Shown here: piece by piece, positions 1 to 8,798 of the stretch
How positions within the stretch are numbered: the stretch's first letter is position 1
Layout: each line of letters begins with the position of its first letter
Origin: Alicyclobacillus mali NBRC 102425
GTDB taxonomy: Bacteria; Bacillota; Bacilli; Alicyclobacillales; Alicyclobacillaceae
NCBI RefSeq assembly: GCF_001570745.1
Contig: NZ_BCSG01000020.1
Coordinates: forward strand, 1 to 64,000
DNA: 64,000 nt
Reading direction: 5' to 3'
Made by a program: the position numbers and the translations under genes
The notes under the pieces: generated by a model
What the model was told of the DNA's origin: nothing
Seen by the model: the letters and a program-made list of their open reading frames with translations, nothing else
Database searches by the model: none

Positions 1-122
1 GGGGGCTGGAAGGACGGTTGCGGGATTCTTGGAGAATGTGCTAAGCTATGCGAGGTTCATCACGCAGAAGCCCGCGCATGAGGCTTCCTTTCCGTACAAT
101 TTCAAGGAACGGAGGTGCTCGA

Positions 123-314
123 ATGGCTCGCCGTTGTGAAGTGTGTGGCCGGGGCCCGCAAGTCGGGAACAAGATCAGCCACTCCCACATTCTGACGAAG
201 CGGCGCTGGTACCCGAACCTGCAGACCGTGCGTGCTGAAGTGAACGGCTCCGTGAAGCGCATCCGCGTCTGCACGCGATGCCTTAAGGCAGGTAAGGTGA
301 AGCGCGCCATCTGA
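123..314 (+). CDS. rpmB: 50S ribosomal protein L28
   Basis: Large-subunit ribosomal protein of 63 residues, the usual family length. The start [20 protein letters not shown] is typical of bacterial L28. Two CxxC pairs (C5/C8 and C50/C53) form the zinc-ribbon version of the protein. The ATG at 123 is preceded by AACGGAGGTG, a good ribosome-binding site, so the in-frame upstream ATGs are not needed. It is one of the few plus-strand genes and is convergent with spoVM, as in Bacillus. The 122 bases upstream hold no gene and no clear promoter. Confidence 0.97.
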   Translation: MARRCEVCGRGPQVGNKISHSHILTKRRWYPNLQTVRAEVNGSVKRIRVCTRCLKAGKVKRAI

Positions 315-315
315 G

Positions 316-350
316 AAAGAAAAAAGCACCGTTCAGGTGCTTTTTTCTTT
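316..350 (+). terminator. rpmB terminator, probably bidirectional
   Basis: A 15-bp perfect stem, AAAGAAAAAAGCACC / GGTGCTTTTTTCTTT, with loop GTTCA, directly follows the rpmB stop codon. It has a T-run on the plus strand and an A-run before the stem, so it can work in both directions. On the minus strand it would end the transcript leaving spoVM. Confidence 0.92.
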
Positions 351-389
351 GTATCGATGGCTGTCTCACGCGTGCTGGTTGAACTCGCC

Positions 390-473
390 TCACTCGTCCT
401 TGGTGAACGTGCTGAGCACAGCTTTCACAATTCCTCCCAGGAAGCGCGGCAACTTGATGGTGTAGACCTTCAC
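390..473 (-). CDS. spoVM: Stage V sporulation protein M (27 aa)
   Basis: Tiny membrane-curvature-sensing peptide that marks the outer forespore membrane and anchors SpoIVA for coat assembly. The frame encodes 27 residues from a GTG start and contains KVYTIKLPRFLGGIVKA. This is nearly the amphipathic helix of the 26-residue B. subtilis protein, including the key proline after KL. A GAGGGGGG ribosome-binding site lies about 8 bases upstream. The position, between rpe and convergent rpmB, is the same as in Bacillus, although thiN, which normally lies between rpe and spoVM, is absent. It is easily missed because of its size and GTG start. Confidence 0.95.
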   Translation of the reverse strand: MKVYTIKLPRFLGGIVKAVLSTFTKDE

Positions 474-575
474 GACCTCTACCCCCCTCGAACAACCTGC
501 GCCATTGTCGGAGCGGAGTCTGACCCGCCGCAAGTCCCGCTCTGCCTCCAGGGCATAGGCGTCTGTCGCTAGCTA

Positions 576-601
576 TGTATATGCGCCCACTGTAGAAATG
601 T
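576..601 (-). promoter_or_regulatory. Possible sigma-E-like promoter of spoVM
   Basis: On the minus strand, ACATTT (596-601) is followed after 12 bases by CATATACA (576-583), resembling the mother-cell sigma-E pattern (ATATT-like -35, CATACAAT-like -10). The spacing is slightly short. spoVM is a sigma-E gene in B. subtilis, which makes the match plausible but does not prove it. The rest of 474-626 shows nothing else recognisable. Confidence 0.3.
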
Positions 602-626
602 GCCAGGACGAGCTCAGAAATTCATC

Positions 627-1292
627 TCAACTGTCAAGCGCCCGACGCAGGGCCTCAATGGCTTTGGCGCGGTCCAGTTCATCAAACACGGCCGATCCCG
701 CCACAAACACGTCGGCGCCGGCACTCCTCGCTCGGCGGATGGTCCCGGCGTGGATGCCTCCATCCACCTCGACGTGGACGTCCTGCCGCCCCGCGTCGTC
801 CAGCATTCGGCGAACCTCGGCGACCTTTGCGAGCGTGCTTGGAATGAGCGATTGACCCCCGTAACCCGGATTCACGGTCATGACAAGGACGAGATCGACG
901 TCAGAGACCAGATACGACAAACCATCGGGAGGCGTACCGGGATTCAGCGCCAAGCCCGCCTTGAGGCCCGCCTCGCGGATCATCTGCAGTGCGCGATGCA
1001 CGTGCGGCGTCGCTTCGTAGTGCACCGTCAGAATGTCAGCTCCTGCATCCACAAACGCCGGAATCCAGCGCTCTGGACACTCGACCATGAGGTGCACGTC
1101 CAACGTCGCTTCGACGTGCCGCCGCAGCGCCTTGACGATGGGAGGCCCCAACGTGAGGTTCGGCACAAAGTGACCGTCCATCACATCGATGTGAATCCAG
1201 TCGCACCCGGCCCGGATGACCTCGTCGACCTCTTCTTTCAACCTGGCGAAATCGGACGACAGAATGGAAGGAGCAATGACTGGTGTCTTCAT
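627..1292 (-). CDS. rpe: Ribulose-phosphate 3-epimerase
   Basis: Interconverts ribulose 5-phosphate and xylulose 5-phosphate in the cytosolic pentose phosphate pathway. The 221-residue TIM-barrel protein has the expected family length. The metal and catalytic motif IHIDVMDGHFVPN spans residues 33-45 (H34, D36, H41). MTVNPGYGGQ and the second catalytic aspartate in VEVDGGI are also present. Its ATG overlaps the rsgA stop by one base (TGATG), so the two are translationally coupled. The order prpC-prkC-rsgA-rpe is conserved in Firmicutes. Confidence 0.97.
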   Translation of the reverse strand: MKTPVIAPSILSSDFARLKEEVDEVIRAGCDWIHIDVMDGHFVPNLTLGPPIVKALRRHVEATLDVHLMVECPERWIPAFVDAGADILTVHYEATPHVHRALQMIREAGLKAGLALNPGTPPDGLSYLVSDVDLVLVMTVNPGYGGQSLIPSTLAKVAEVRRMLDDAGRQDVHVEVDGGIHAGTIRRARSAGADVFVAGSAVFDELDRAKAIEALRRALDS

Positions 1293-2167
1293 CAGTACGC
1301 GTTCAACTCCTGTTCCCGCGCTTCCTCATACAGCTGCTTGTACGACATATAGCGACTGGCCGGAATTCGCCCTTCCTCCACAGCGGATTTAACGGAACAT
1401 CCATCTTCATCTAAATGGAGGCAATCCCGGTAGGTGCACCGCTGCGCCCACGGTAGAAACTCGCGAAAATGAAACTTCACCTCACGAGATGCCACGTACA
1501 CGTGGAGCTGACTGAACCCTGGGGCGTCCGCCAGCCACGTGGCATCGTCCAACCGAACCAGTTCCACATGGCGCGTGGTCTGCCGCCCTCTCCCGATCTT
1601 CTCACTCACCTCGCCGGTCTTGAACGAGATGCCTGGCGCCAGGGCGTTGGCGAGCGTGGATTTGCCCGCGCCGGACGGTCCCGCAAGAACGGTCACATGT
1701 CCCTTGAGCCGCCACCGCAATCGATCCAGACCCTCTCCCTGCCTGACCGACACGGCGACGGCTTCGTATCCAACGCGGCGGTATGTGTCCACCGCGGCGT
1801 CGGACTCAGCTTGCTCGACCAAATCGGCCTTCGTGAACACAATGGTCGGTTCGACGCCCGCCACGCTCACCTGCAGCAAGGTCTTGTCGAGCATGTAGAA
1901 GCTGAGATCGGGCGTCACAAAGGAACACGCGACAACGACGTGATCGACGTTGGCGATCGGGGGCCGGACAAGCTCCGTCCGCCGCGGAAGCACCTCGCGA
2001 ATGATGCCCTCCTGCGCCCCGACAGGCTCATACCGGACGAAATCCCCCACCAGCACCGTTGTGCCTTTGACTTTAAACACGCCTCGCGCTCGGCAACGCC
2101 GAATGTGGCCATCGTCGAACACGTCAAAGAAGCCGCCGATGGCGCGAATGACACGCCCTTCTCTCAC
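1292..2167 (-). CDS. rsgA: Ribosome small-subunit-dependent GTPase A
   Basis: Circularly permuted GTPase that assists late 30S assembly. An N-terminal OB fold precedes the G motifs in permuted order: G4 in FTKADLVE, then the P-loop GPSGAGKSTLANAL, then G3 DAPGF. A C-terminal zinc site has the spacing C-x4-C-x-H-x5-C in CTYRDCLHLDEDGC. The GTG at 2167 is preferred because GAGGAGGAGC lies just upstream; an in-frame TTG at 2182 would overlap that ribosome-binding site. The product is about 291 residues. It follows prkC, which ends at 2179, and precedes rpe. Confidence 0.95.
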   Translation of the reverse strand: MREGRVIRAIGGFFDVFDDGHIRRCRARGVFKVKGTTVLVGDFVRYEPVGAQEGIIREVLPRRTELVRPPIANVDHVVVACSFVTPDLSFYMLDKTLLQVSVAGVEPTIVFTKADLVEQAESDAAVDTYRRVGYEAVAVSVRQGEGLDRLRWRLKGHVTVLAGPSGAGKSTLANALAPGISFKTGEVSEKIGRGRQTTRHVELVRLDDATWLADAPGFSQLHVYVASREVKFHFREFLPWAQRCTYRDCLHLDEDGCSVKSAVEEGRIPASRYMSYKQLYEEAREQELNAY

Positions 2168-2178
2168 CGCGCTCCTCC

Positions 2179-4125
2179 TCAATGCCCTTTGTGCTTCAGT
2201 TGACCGGGCGCCGACTTGCCGGGCGGCTGCGGTGCGGGCGCAGGCTGAGCCGTGGGCTGGGTGGCGTTGCCGGCGGGCCCAACGGAATTGCCGCCGGCCG
2301 CGCTGTTCGCACCACCATTGTCCGCCCCCGCCGCGTTGCCCGAGCCGTTCTGCGTCCCGCCGCTCGTCCCGTTGCCGGTGTCGTTGCCCGTTCCATTGGA
2401 CGGCGGGAGAGACGCGGGATTTGGCACCACATACAGATTGATGGTCGATCCCGCCGGCACGCGATCCCCTTGGATGTACGGGTACGCGTAGGAGACGAGC
2501 GGATTTTGGTCGGCGAGATCGCTCGGCGTCACCGTGCCCAAGGTGAGGCCAGCAGCCTGAATGGCTGCCTCCGCCTGCTGAAGCGTGAGGCCGACGAGCT
2601 TCGGCACCGTGACGTATTGCTGCTGACTCACCGTCAGCGTGATCTTCGATGTGATGGGGACCTGGGTGCCTGGCGCCGGATCGCTCGAAATCACGTCACC
2701 CGACGGCACCGACGTGCTGGTCTCCGTTTGGACGGCGATGTTGTTGGCCGAGAAGCCAGCGCTCGTGAGAGCCTGCTTTGCCTGATCCAACGGCTCATTC
2801 GTCACGTCCGGCACGGCCACCTTCGGCGCACCCTGACTGACGTAGAGCGTGATATCCCGGGTCTTCTTCACCTGCGTGTTGCCTGCAGGAGACTGCTGAT
2901 ACACAATCCCGGACGCGGCCTTCACATTTGGCTCGAACTTCTCCTGAATCTGCTGCCTGGAAAAGCCCGCGGCCTCCAGGGTCGCGACGGCCGCTGCCGC
3001 CGGTTTACCGACGACGGAGGGCAGTTCGACGTTGGGTACGGTGAGGAGCCTCGTCACGAGCACAATGGCCGCATACCCGCCGAGGCCGATCGCGGCGAGC
3101 GACAATACCACGATGCCCGTGATGAGGCTCGCACGTTTCCAGCGCGCCATGGGGCGCTTCGCCGATGCCGGCGCGTCGGATGCGCCTTCCTCACCCGTCA
3201 CCTCCGCAGACTTGAGCGCCTCGCTCAGGCGCTCACCCATCGCCGGCACCACGATGGTCTTTCCGTCCAAGCCGCTCGAAGGTACAAACTTTGGCTCGTT
3301 CGGGCGCTGAAGCGCAGCGTCGAGATCGGCCATGACCGCGGCCATATCGGGATAGCGCCCCTCTGGCTCCTTGACCAGACAGCGCAGGACGATGTTCTCC
3401 ACGCTCTGCGGGATATCCCTGTTCAGCTGGCGCGGCTCGACAAACGGCTCTCTCAGGTGTTTCAGCGCGACACTGACCGGCGAGTCTCCCTCAAATGGGA
3501 GTTTGCCCGTCAGCATCTCGTACATCACGACGCCGAGCGAGTAAATGTCGCTCTTGGCATCGGTCGGACCGCCTCGCGCCTGTTCAGGCGAAAAATAGTG
3601 GACCGATCCCAACACCGTCGTCGCCTGGCGATGGGCAATGGTTTGACCCGTGGCGGCTCTCGCGATGCCGAAATCAGCCACCTTGACCTGGCCGCTCTTC
3701 GTCATGAGAATATTGTGCGGCTTGATGTCGCGGTGAACCACGTGCAACTCGTGCGCGTGCTGTAAGGCCGAGCAGATTTGCCTGCTGATCCGGATCACTT
3801 CCTCGACCGGAAGCGGTGCGCGCTCGACAATCACGTCCTTCAACGTGGGCCCATCCACATACTCCATCACGATGTACTGCTGGCCGTCCTCCACGCCCAC
3901 GTCGTACACGTTGACGATGTTCGGATGGGAGAGGCGCGCAGCGGCCTGCGCTTCTTGGCGGAAGCGGCGAACGAACTCCTCGTCTTCCGCGTACTGGTTG
4001 CGCAGCATCTTCACGGCCACCGTGCGATCGAGCAGCGTATCCATGGCGCGATACACTTCCGCCATGCCGCCTTCGCCAATTTTCTGCTCGAGACGGTACC
4101 GACCCCCGAGCGCGCGCGCCGTCAT
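2179..4125 (-). CDS. prkC: Serine/threonine protein kinase with PASTA repeats
   Basis: Membrane Hanks-type kinase of 648 residues that senses muropeptides; in Bacillus PrkC controls germination and wall homeostasis. The kinase domain (about 9-270) has the glycine loop GEGGMAEVY, K39, HRDIKPHN with D133, and DFG at 151. A single membrane span covers about 332-360. Three extracellular PASTA repeats follow (about 363-430, 435-500 and 503-568). The last 75 residues are a Gly/Asn/Pro-rich low-complexity tail. The ATG at 4125 overlaps the prpC stop (ATGA) and has GAGGAGG upstream. Pairing with its phosphatase PrpC is the rule. Confidence 0.96.
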   Translation of the reverse strand: MTARALGGRYRLEQKIGEGGMAEVYRAMDTLLDRTVAVKMLRNQYAEDEEFVRRFRQEAQAAARLSHPNIVNVYDVGVEDGQQYIVMEYVDGPTLKDVIVERAPLPVEEVIRISRQICSALQHAHELHVVHRDIKPHNILMTKSGQVKVADFGIARAATGQTIAHRQATTVLGSVHYFSPEQARGGPTDAKSDIYSLGVVMYEMLTGKLPFEGDSPVSVALKHLREPFVEPRQLNRDIPQSVENIVLRCLVKEPEGRYPDMAAVMADLDAALQRPNEPKFVPSSGLDGKTIVVPAMGERLSEALKSAEVTGEEGASDAPASAKRPMARWKRASLITGIVVLSLAAIGLGGYAAIVLVTRLLTVPNVELPSVVGKPAAAAVATLEAAGFSRQQIQEKFEPNVKAASGIVYQQSPAGNTQVKKTRDITLYVSQGAPKVAVPDVTNEPLDQAKQALTSAGFSANNIAVQTETSTSVPSGDVISSDPAPGTQVPITSKITLTVSQQQYVTVPKLVGLTLQQAEAAIQAAGLTLGTVTPSDLADQNPLVSYAYPYIQGDRVPAGSTINLYVVPNPASLPPSNGTGNDTGNGTSGGTQNGSGNAAGADNGGANSAAGGNSVGPAGNATQPTAQPAPAPQPPGKSAPGQLKHKGH

Positions 4126-4883
4126 CCGTTGTTGTCCTCCTCTCGATGCACCGCGACGAGTGCGGTGACGTTGTCCGTGCCGCCCCGTTCGAGCGCCAGT
4201 TGGATCATGGCGTCCACCGCCGCAGACACGTCTTGTGTGGTGCATGCACCGCGTGCCTGCTCCAAAAACAGCCTCAGTTCCTCGTCCTCGACCAGATTCG
4301 ACAGCCCGTCCGAGCACAGGAGCAGGACATCGCCCTCCTCCCACGACAGCTCCGTCAGGTCTGGAATGCTCACGGGCTCGGTTCCGAGCGATCTCGTCAC
4401 AATGTTGCGCTGCGGGTGATGCCTGGCTTCCGAAGCGGAGAGATGGCCGCGGCGAACCAACTCCGCCACGAGGCTGTGATCCTCCGTGACCTGGCGAAAT
4501 TCTCCTCCGGTCAACGCGTACGCCCGGCTGTCCCCAACGTGAGCCACCACCATCCTGTCCGCGAGCGCGAGCGCGCACACGATGGTGGTCCCCATGCCAG
4601 CGTATGCCGGCACCGCCTCCGCCTGTCTGTAAATCGCTTCGTTCGCGTCCGCGATAGCCGCTGCCACAACCTCTCTGGGACTGGCGTCCGCTGACAGATG
4701 GCGCCCCACATACTCGGTCACTCGTTGCACGGCGATCCGGCTGGCCACGTCCCCGGCCTGAGGTCCTCCCATGCCGTCGGCGACCACGAACAGAACGCCG
4801 ACCGGCAAGTCGTCCACGACCGCGTAGCCGTCCTGATTCATGGAGCGCACCAGCCCGATATCGGACTTCGCCGCGTAAATCAT
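4122..4883 (-). CDS. prpC: PP2C-type serine/threonine phosphatase
   Basis: Metal-dependent phosphatase that reverses PrkC phosphorylation. Metal-binding aspartates are visible in NQD (D18), VADGMGG (D36) and near the C-terminus in GGTDN. The product is 253 residues, close to B. subtilis PrpC. The ATG at 4883 is chosen because GAGGTG lies upstream and the resulting N-terminus MIYAAKSDIGLVR matches the family. An in-frame GTG at 4919, next to the rlmN stop, is less likely. Its stop overlaps the prkC start. Confidence 0.95.
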   Translation of the reverse strand: MIYAAKSDIGLVRSMNQDGYAVVDDLPVGVLFVVADGMGGPQAGDVASRIAVQRVTEYVGRHLSADASPREVVAAAIADANEAIYRQAEAVPAYAGMGTTIVCALALADRMVVAHVGDSRAYALTGGEFRQVTEDHSLVAELVRRGHLSASEARHHPQRNIVTRSLGTEPVSIPDLTELSWEEGDVLLLCSDGLSNLVEDEELRLFLEQARGACTTQDVSAAVDAMIQLALERGGTDNVTALVAVHREEDNNG

Positions 4884-4919
4884 CTCAACACCTCGACTCT
4901 CGAACCGGCGAACACCCAC

Positions 4920-5966
4920 TCAGGCTTGCCGGTTCGCGTACTGGGCGCGAAGCTGTCCACACGCCGCCGCGATGTCGTGCCCCATCTCGCGGCGGATGGT
5001 GGCGTTCACGCCTGCGTCCAACAGCGCGCGCCAAAATGCAAAGATCTGTTTCTTGTCCGTGCGGCGATAACCGCGTTCAGGCACGTAATTCACCGGGATC
5101 AGGTTCACGTGGCACGGCAAGCCCTTCAACAAATCCGCCAGTTCCTCGGCGCACTCAAGGCTGTCGTTCTCGCCCGCCACCAGCGCGTATTCGAACGAAA
5201 TCCGGCGTCCCGTTTTTCGATAGTAATCATGACATGCCTCCATCAACTTGGCAATCGGGTACGCCTTGTTGACAGGCATCATGCGTCCGCGAATCGCATC
5301 GTTCGGCGCGTGCAGGGATACTGCCAGCGTGATCTGACGACCTTCTTCTGCAAGGCGGCGAATGCCGGGGACAAGTCCCACTGTCGACACGGTGATGTGT
5401 CTCTGCCCGATGTTCAGCCCGTGCTCGTTCGTGATGATGTCGATGAATCGCATCACCTGATCGTAGTTGTCCATCGGCTCACCCGAGCCCATGACCACGA
5501 CGGACGACACGCGCTGCCCCACTTCGTCCAACAGCGCCTGGCTGTGCATCAACTGCTCAACCATCTCCCCCGCGGTCATGTGGCGGATCATGCCGCCCAG
5601 CGTGGACGCGCAGAACGTGCAACCCATCTTGCAGCCAACCTGGGACGACACGCACACGCTGTTTCCGTAGTCGTGACGCATGAGCACCGACTCGACCGTG
5701 ACGCCGTCCGGCCAGGCGAGCAAGAACTTGCTGGTCGGATCCACCTTGGAATCCTGACGCACGACCTGCTTGGCGGATCGCAGGTACGCCACCTCGTTCA
5801 GGCGCTGGCGGAGCGCCTTCGGCAGACTCGTCATATCGTCGAACGACTTGGCCCGCTGCTGGTACATCCACTCGTAAAGCTGAACGGCGCGAAATGGCCG
5901 CTCTCCGAGTTCGCGCACCACCCAGTCGCGCAGTTCATCGAGTGTGAAGTCGTACAAATGGATCAT
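4920..5966 (-). CDS. rlmN: 23S rRNA (A2503-C2)/tRNA (A37) methyltransferase, radical SAM
   Basis: Radical-SAM enzyme that methylates C2 of A2503 in 23S rRNA and A37 in some tRNAs. The cluster motif CKMGCTFC supplies C112, C116 and C119. The second catalytic cysteine, which forms the methylene-protein intermediate, is C336 in the HDIAAACGQL tail. At 348 residues it is normal length. The ATG has GGGAGGTGAG in front. It sits between rsmB and prpC as in Bacillus (yloN). Confidence 0.97.
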   Translation of the reverse strand: MIHLYDFTLDELRDWVVRELGERPFRAVQLYEWMYQQRAKSFDDMTSLPKALRQRLNEVAYLRSAKQVVRQDSKVDPTSKFLLAWPDGVTVESVLMRHDYGNSVCVSSQVGCKMGCTFCASTLGGMIRHMTAGEMVEQLMHSQALLDEVGQRVSSVVVMGSGEPMDNYDQVMRFIDIITNEHGLNIGQRHITVSTVGLVPGIRRLAEEGRQITLAVSLHAPNDAIRGRMMPVNKAYPIAKLMEACHDYYRKTGRRISFEYALVAGENDSLECAEELADLLKGLPCHVNLIPVNYVPERGYRRTDKKQIFAFWRALLDAGVNATIRREMGHDIAAACGQLRAQYANRQA

Positions 5967-5987
5967 GGTCTCACCTCCCGGCGAAGC

Positions 5988-7343
5988 TCAAATTCGGCGC
6001 AGGCGCGCCATGAAAAATCCGTCCGTCTCGTACCAGTCCGGCCAAAGCAGGAAACCGGCCGTGCGCTCTCCAACCCTCGCCGCGAGGTTCGGCGTCAGCT
6101 CGCCGCCGATGTCTTCGATGCGGACGCCCACGGACGGATCGGACGCCACCTCACGCACGACAGACTCGTTCTCCTCCTTCAACAGTGTGCACGTCGAGTA
6201 CACGACGCAGCCGCCGGATCGGACGATGGCGCACGCTCGGCGCAGCAAGGACCTCTGAAGCTGCGCCAATTGCGCGACGTCCTCCGGGCGCCGCCGATAT
6301 CGCAGATCCGGCCGGCGGCGCATGACGCCAAGGCCCGTGCAGGGTGCGTCCACGAGCGCCGCGTCGTACAGCGCCCCAGGTTCCACCTGCCGGCCGTCGC
6401 CGAGTCTCGGATGAACGCTTTGCACGCCGAGCCGCTCCGCCTGTTGCCGGACGGCGCGGACCTTCGCCATCGCGACGTCGTAAGCGTCGATCTCGCCGCG
6501 ATCGTTCATCAACTCGGCCAAATGGGTCGTCTTGCCACCCGGCGCGGCGCACAGGTCCACCACGCGCATGCCGGGCTCCGGCCGAAGAAGAGGCGCGACG
6601 AGCATCGCCCCCTCGTCCTGAATCGTCACCCATCCGTCCCGGTACGCCTGAAGGCGCGTCACATCGATCTGCCCCTGCACGCGCACGCCGTCATCCGCGA
6701 GCGCGCCGGACCTTGCCTCGACGCCCTCCTCTGCCAGCCGAGCGATGACCTCCTCCCGGGATCCGCGCAGGCGATTGGCGCGGAGCGACATCGGCGCCGG
6801 CTCATTCATCGAGGCGAGGGCCGCGAGGACTCGATCCGCTCCGTGGTCCGCCACGAGCCGCTCCACAATCCAGGCCGGCACACTGTACATGACCGACCAG
6901 CGCTCGAGGTCCCGCGCCCCTGCGAGGGCCTTCTTGAGCAAACTCTCCCACTCTTGCGCCCGCTCGGCGTACCGGCGCAGGACCGCGTTCACGAGGGCCG
7001 CGGCCTGTGGCCGATGCCGCTTGGCGAGTTCGACCCCGTCGTTCGCCGCCGCGTACGCCGGAACGCGGTCGAGCCAAGTCATCTGGTACGCGCTCATCCG
7101 CAGGATCACGCGCACCTCGGGATCCAGTTTCGCCAAGGGGCGGCGCAAGAGCGGCGAAAGCAGTCGGTCGAGCGTGATCTGCCGGCGCAGCGTCCCATAG
7201 GCGATCTCGGTGGCCAAGGCCCGATCCCGCTCGTCCACCTTTCCGCCCGCGAGCGCCCCTTGGAGGGCGACGTTGAGATACGCCGCGTCCCGTTCAACCC
7301 GGATGAGCGCCTGATACGCGCGCCGCCTGCCTTCAGCGATCAT
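5988..7343 (-). CDS. rsmB: 16S rRNA (cytosine-967-C5) methyltransferase
   Basis: Methylates C967 of 16S rRNA. The 451-residue protein has an N-terminal NusB-like RNA-binding domain (about 1-150) followed by a Rossmann methyltransferase domain. The SAM motif is DLCAAPGGKTTHL. Two catalytic cysteines are visible, in DAPCTGLGV and in YSTCTLLKEENE. Its start overlaps the end of fmt by 11 bases, indicating translational coupling in the def-fmt-rsmB-rlmN operon. Confidence 0.97.
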   Translation of the reverse strand: MIAEGRRRAYQALIRVERDAAYLNVALQGALAGGKVDERDRALATEIAYGTLRRQITLDRLLSPLLRRPLAKLDPEVRVILRMSAYQMTWLDRVPAYAAANDGVELAKRHRPQAAALVNAVLRRYAERAQEWESLLKKALAGARDLERWSVMYSVPAWIVERLVADHGADRVLAALASMNEPAPMSLRANRLRGSREEVIARLAEEGVEARSGALADDGVRVQGQIDVTRLQAYRDGWVTIQDEGAMLVAPLLRPEPGMRVVDLCAAPGGKTTHLAELMNDRGEIDAYDVAMAKVRAVRQQAERLGVQSVHPRLGDGRQVEPGALYDAALVDAPCTGLGVMRRRPDLRYRRRPEDVAQLAQLQRSLLRRACAIVRSGGCVVYSTCTLLKEENESVVREVASDPSVGVRIEDIGGELTPNLAARVGERTAGFLLWPDWYETDGFFMARLRRI

Positions 7344-8277
7344 CGCTCGCGTTCCCCCTCATGCGCACGCCTTCCCCGCGCAGCCCGCGCCAAAACGCGC
7401 CCGCTGGCATCGCGCGGCGACCACTCGGCTTCAGCTCGAAGATCTCGTAGATGCCCGCGCCGCACGACACCCAGAGCGCATCGCCGCGCGGTTTGACCTC
7501 GCCGGGATCGCCGAAGGGCCCCATGTCCATCGGCCTCCCCGCCAGCACCTTCATCTCGTCACCGGTGCTGAGCGCGGCACTCGCCCCCGGCACTGGCGCG
7601 AGCGCCCGCACCTGCCTGTCGATCTCGGCCGCGCTTCTTGTCCAGTCGATCCACTCGTCCTCGCGCGCCAACTTCTCGGCGTACGTGACCCCTTCAGCCG
7701 GCTGGGGCACGGGTACAAGCTCGCCGGCGACATAAAGCGGCAGATACCGCTCGCACACCTCGCCGCCGAGCCGAGCCAATTTGTCGTGCAGCGATCCGGC
7801 CGTGTCCGTCGGCTCGATGACTGCGCGCTCCTGCGCCAAAATGGGCCCCGCGTCGAGATCGCGCACCATTTCCATCAGCGTGATGCCGGTTTCCGCGTCG
7901 CCGGCCCAGATGGCGCGCTGGATGGGCGCCGCGCCGCGCCAACGGGGCAGAAGGGACGCGTGCACGTTGACCGATCCGACGCGCGGAAGCCGCAGCAGCG
8001 CCTCGCTCAGGATCTTGCCGTACGCGGCCGTGACGATGAGATCCGGCGCAAATCGCCGGATGTCCTCCATCGCGTCTCGCAGGCGCTCGGGCTGCCAGAC
8101 CGGAAGGCCGAGTTCCAGCGCGCGCACTTTGACCGGCGGCGGCGCCAGCGTCCGGGATCGCCCGCGGGGCCTGTCTGGCTGCGTGATGACGACCACCTCG
8201 TAGCCCAGGCGGCAGAGCGCATCGAGGCTCGGCACCGCAAAATCCGGCGTCCCGCAAAACAGCGCGCGAACCGTCAT
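7333..8277 (-). CDS. fmt: Methionyl-tRNA formyltransferase
   Basis: Transfers a formyl group from 10-formyl-THF to initiator Met-tRNA. Its 314 residues match the family. FCGTPDFAVP lies at the N-terminus and the active-site motif NVHASLLPRWRGAAPIQRAI contains the catalytic Asn and His. A C-terminal OB-type domain follows. The ATG overlaps the def stop (ATGA), so removal and addition of the formyl group are encoded as a coupled pair. Confidence 0.97.
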   Translation of the reverse strand: MTVRALFCGTPDFAVPSLDALCRLGYEVVVITQPDRPRGRSRTLAPPPVKVRALELGLPVWQPERLRDAMEDIRRFAPDLIVTAAYGKILSEALLRLPRVGSVNVHASLLPRWRGAAPIQRAIWAGDAETGITLMEMVRDLDAGPILAQERAVIEPTDTAGSLHDKLARLGGEVCERYLPLYVAGELVPVPQPAEGVTYAEKLAREDEWIDWTRSAAEIDRQVRALAPVPGASAALSTGDEMKVLAGRPMDMGPFGDPGEVKPRGDALWVSCGAGIYEIFELKPSGRRAMPAGAFWRGLRGEGVRMRGNASDDR

Positions 8278-8777
8278 CGCGACGACTCTCCGACCGGCTG
8301 GCGCTCGATCTCCTCGGGCCGCAGGTAGTCCGTGAACAGGATGCCGTCCAGGTGATCGATCTCGTGCTGCAGGCAGCGGGCCAGCAGATCGCGGCCCTCC
8401 ATCTCAAAGAACTCGCCATACCGGTTCTGCGCCCGCACCCGCACGTAGGCGGCGCGCTCCACCACGCCGGAGAGCCCGGGCAGAGAGAGACACGCCTCGC
8501 GCTCCCGCTGCACGCCGCTCCGCTCCACAATCTCCGGGTTGACGAGTTCAATCCAGGCGCGCTTCTGAAAGCTGTCCTCCTTCGGCTGCACGTCGATCAC
8601 GACGAGACGCTTCAGAATCCCAATCTGATTGGCTGCAAGGCCAATCCCGTCGGCGTCATACATGGTTTCCGCCATGTCGTCGAGGAGCCGGTGAATCGCC
8701 GGGGTGAACTGCGTCACGACATGCGCCTTCTGCCGCAGCACTGGATCCTCTCCCTTGCGAATGATGCGAATGGCCAT
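8274..8777 (-). CDS. def: Peptide deformylase
   Basis: Metalloenzyme that removes the N-formyl group from nascent proteins. All three signature motifs are present in the 167-residue protein: GIGLAANQIG (44-53), EACLSLPG (94-101, metal ligand C96) and QHEIDHLDG (metal ligands H138 and H142, catalytic E139). The ATG at 8777 has GGGAGGGGATG upstream. It lies between priA and fmt as in other Firmicutes. Confidence 0.97.
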   Translation of the reverse strand: MAIRIIRKGEDPVLRQKAHVVTQFTPAIHRLLDDMAETMYDADGIGLAANQIGILKRLVVIDVQPKEDSFQKRAWIELVNPEIVERSGVQREREACLSLPGLSGVVERAAYVRVRAQNRYGEFFEMEGRDLLARCLQHEIDHLDGILFTDYLRPEEIERQPVGESSR

Positions 8778-8798
8778 CGTTCATCCCCTCCCTGTATG

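Noticed and set aside
283-572. 70-71-codon frames on both strands after rpmB
   Set aside because: They cross the rpmB terminator and spoVM; the conserved SpoVM peptide explains the region.
4698-7496. Plus-strand open frame of 932 codons
   Set aside because: Lies opposite rlmN and rsmB, both with intact catalytic motifs. High GC lowers stop frequency on the opposite strand; the translation is His/Arg-rich without family features.
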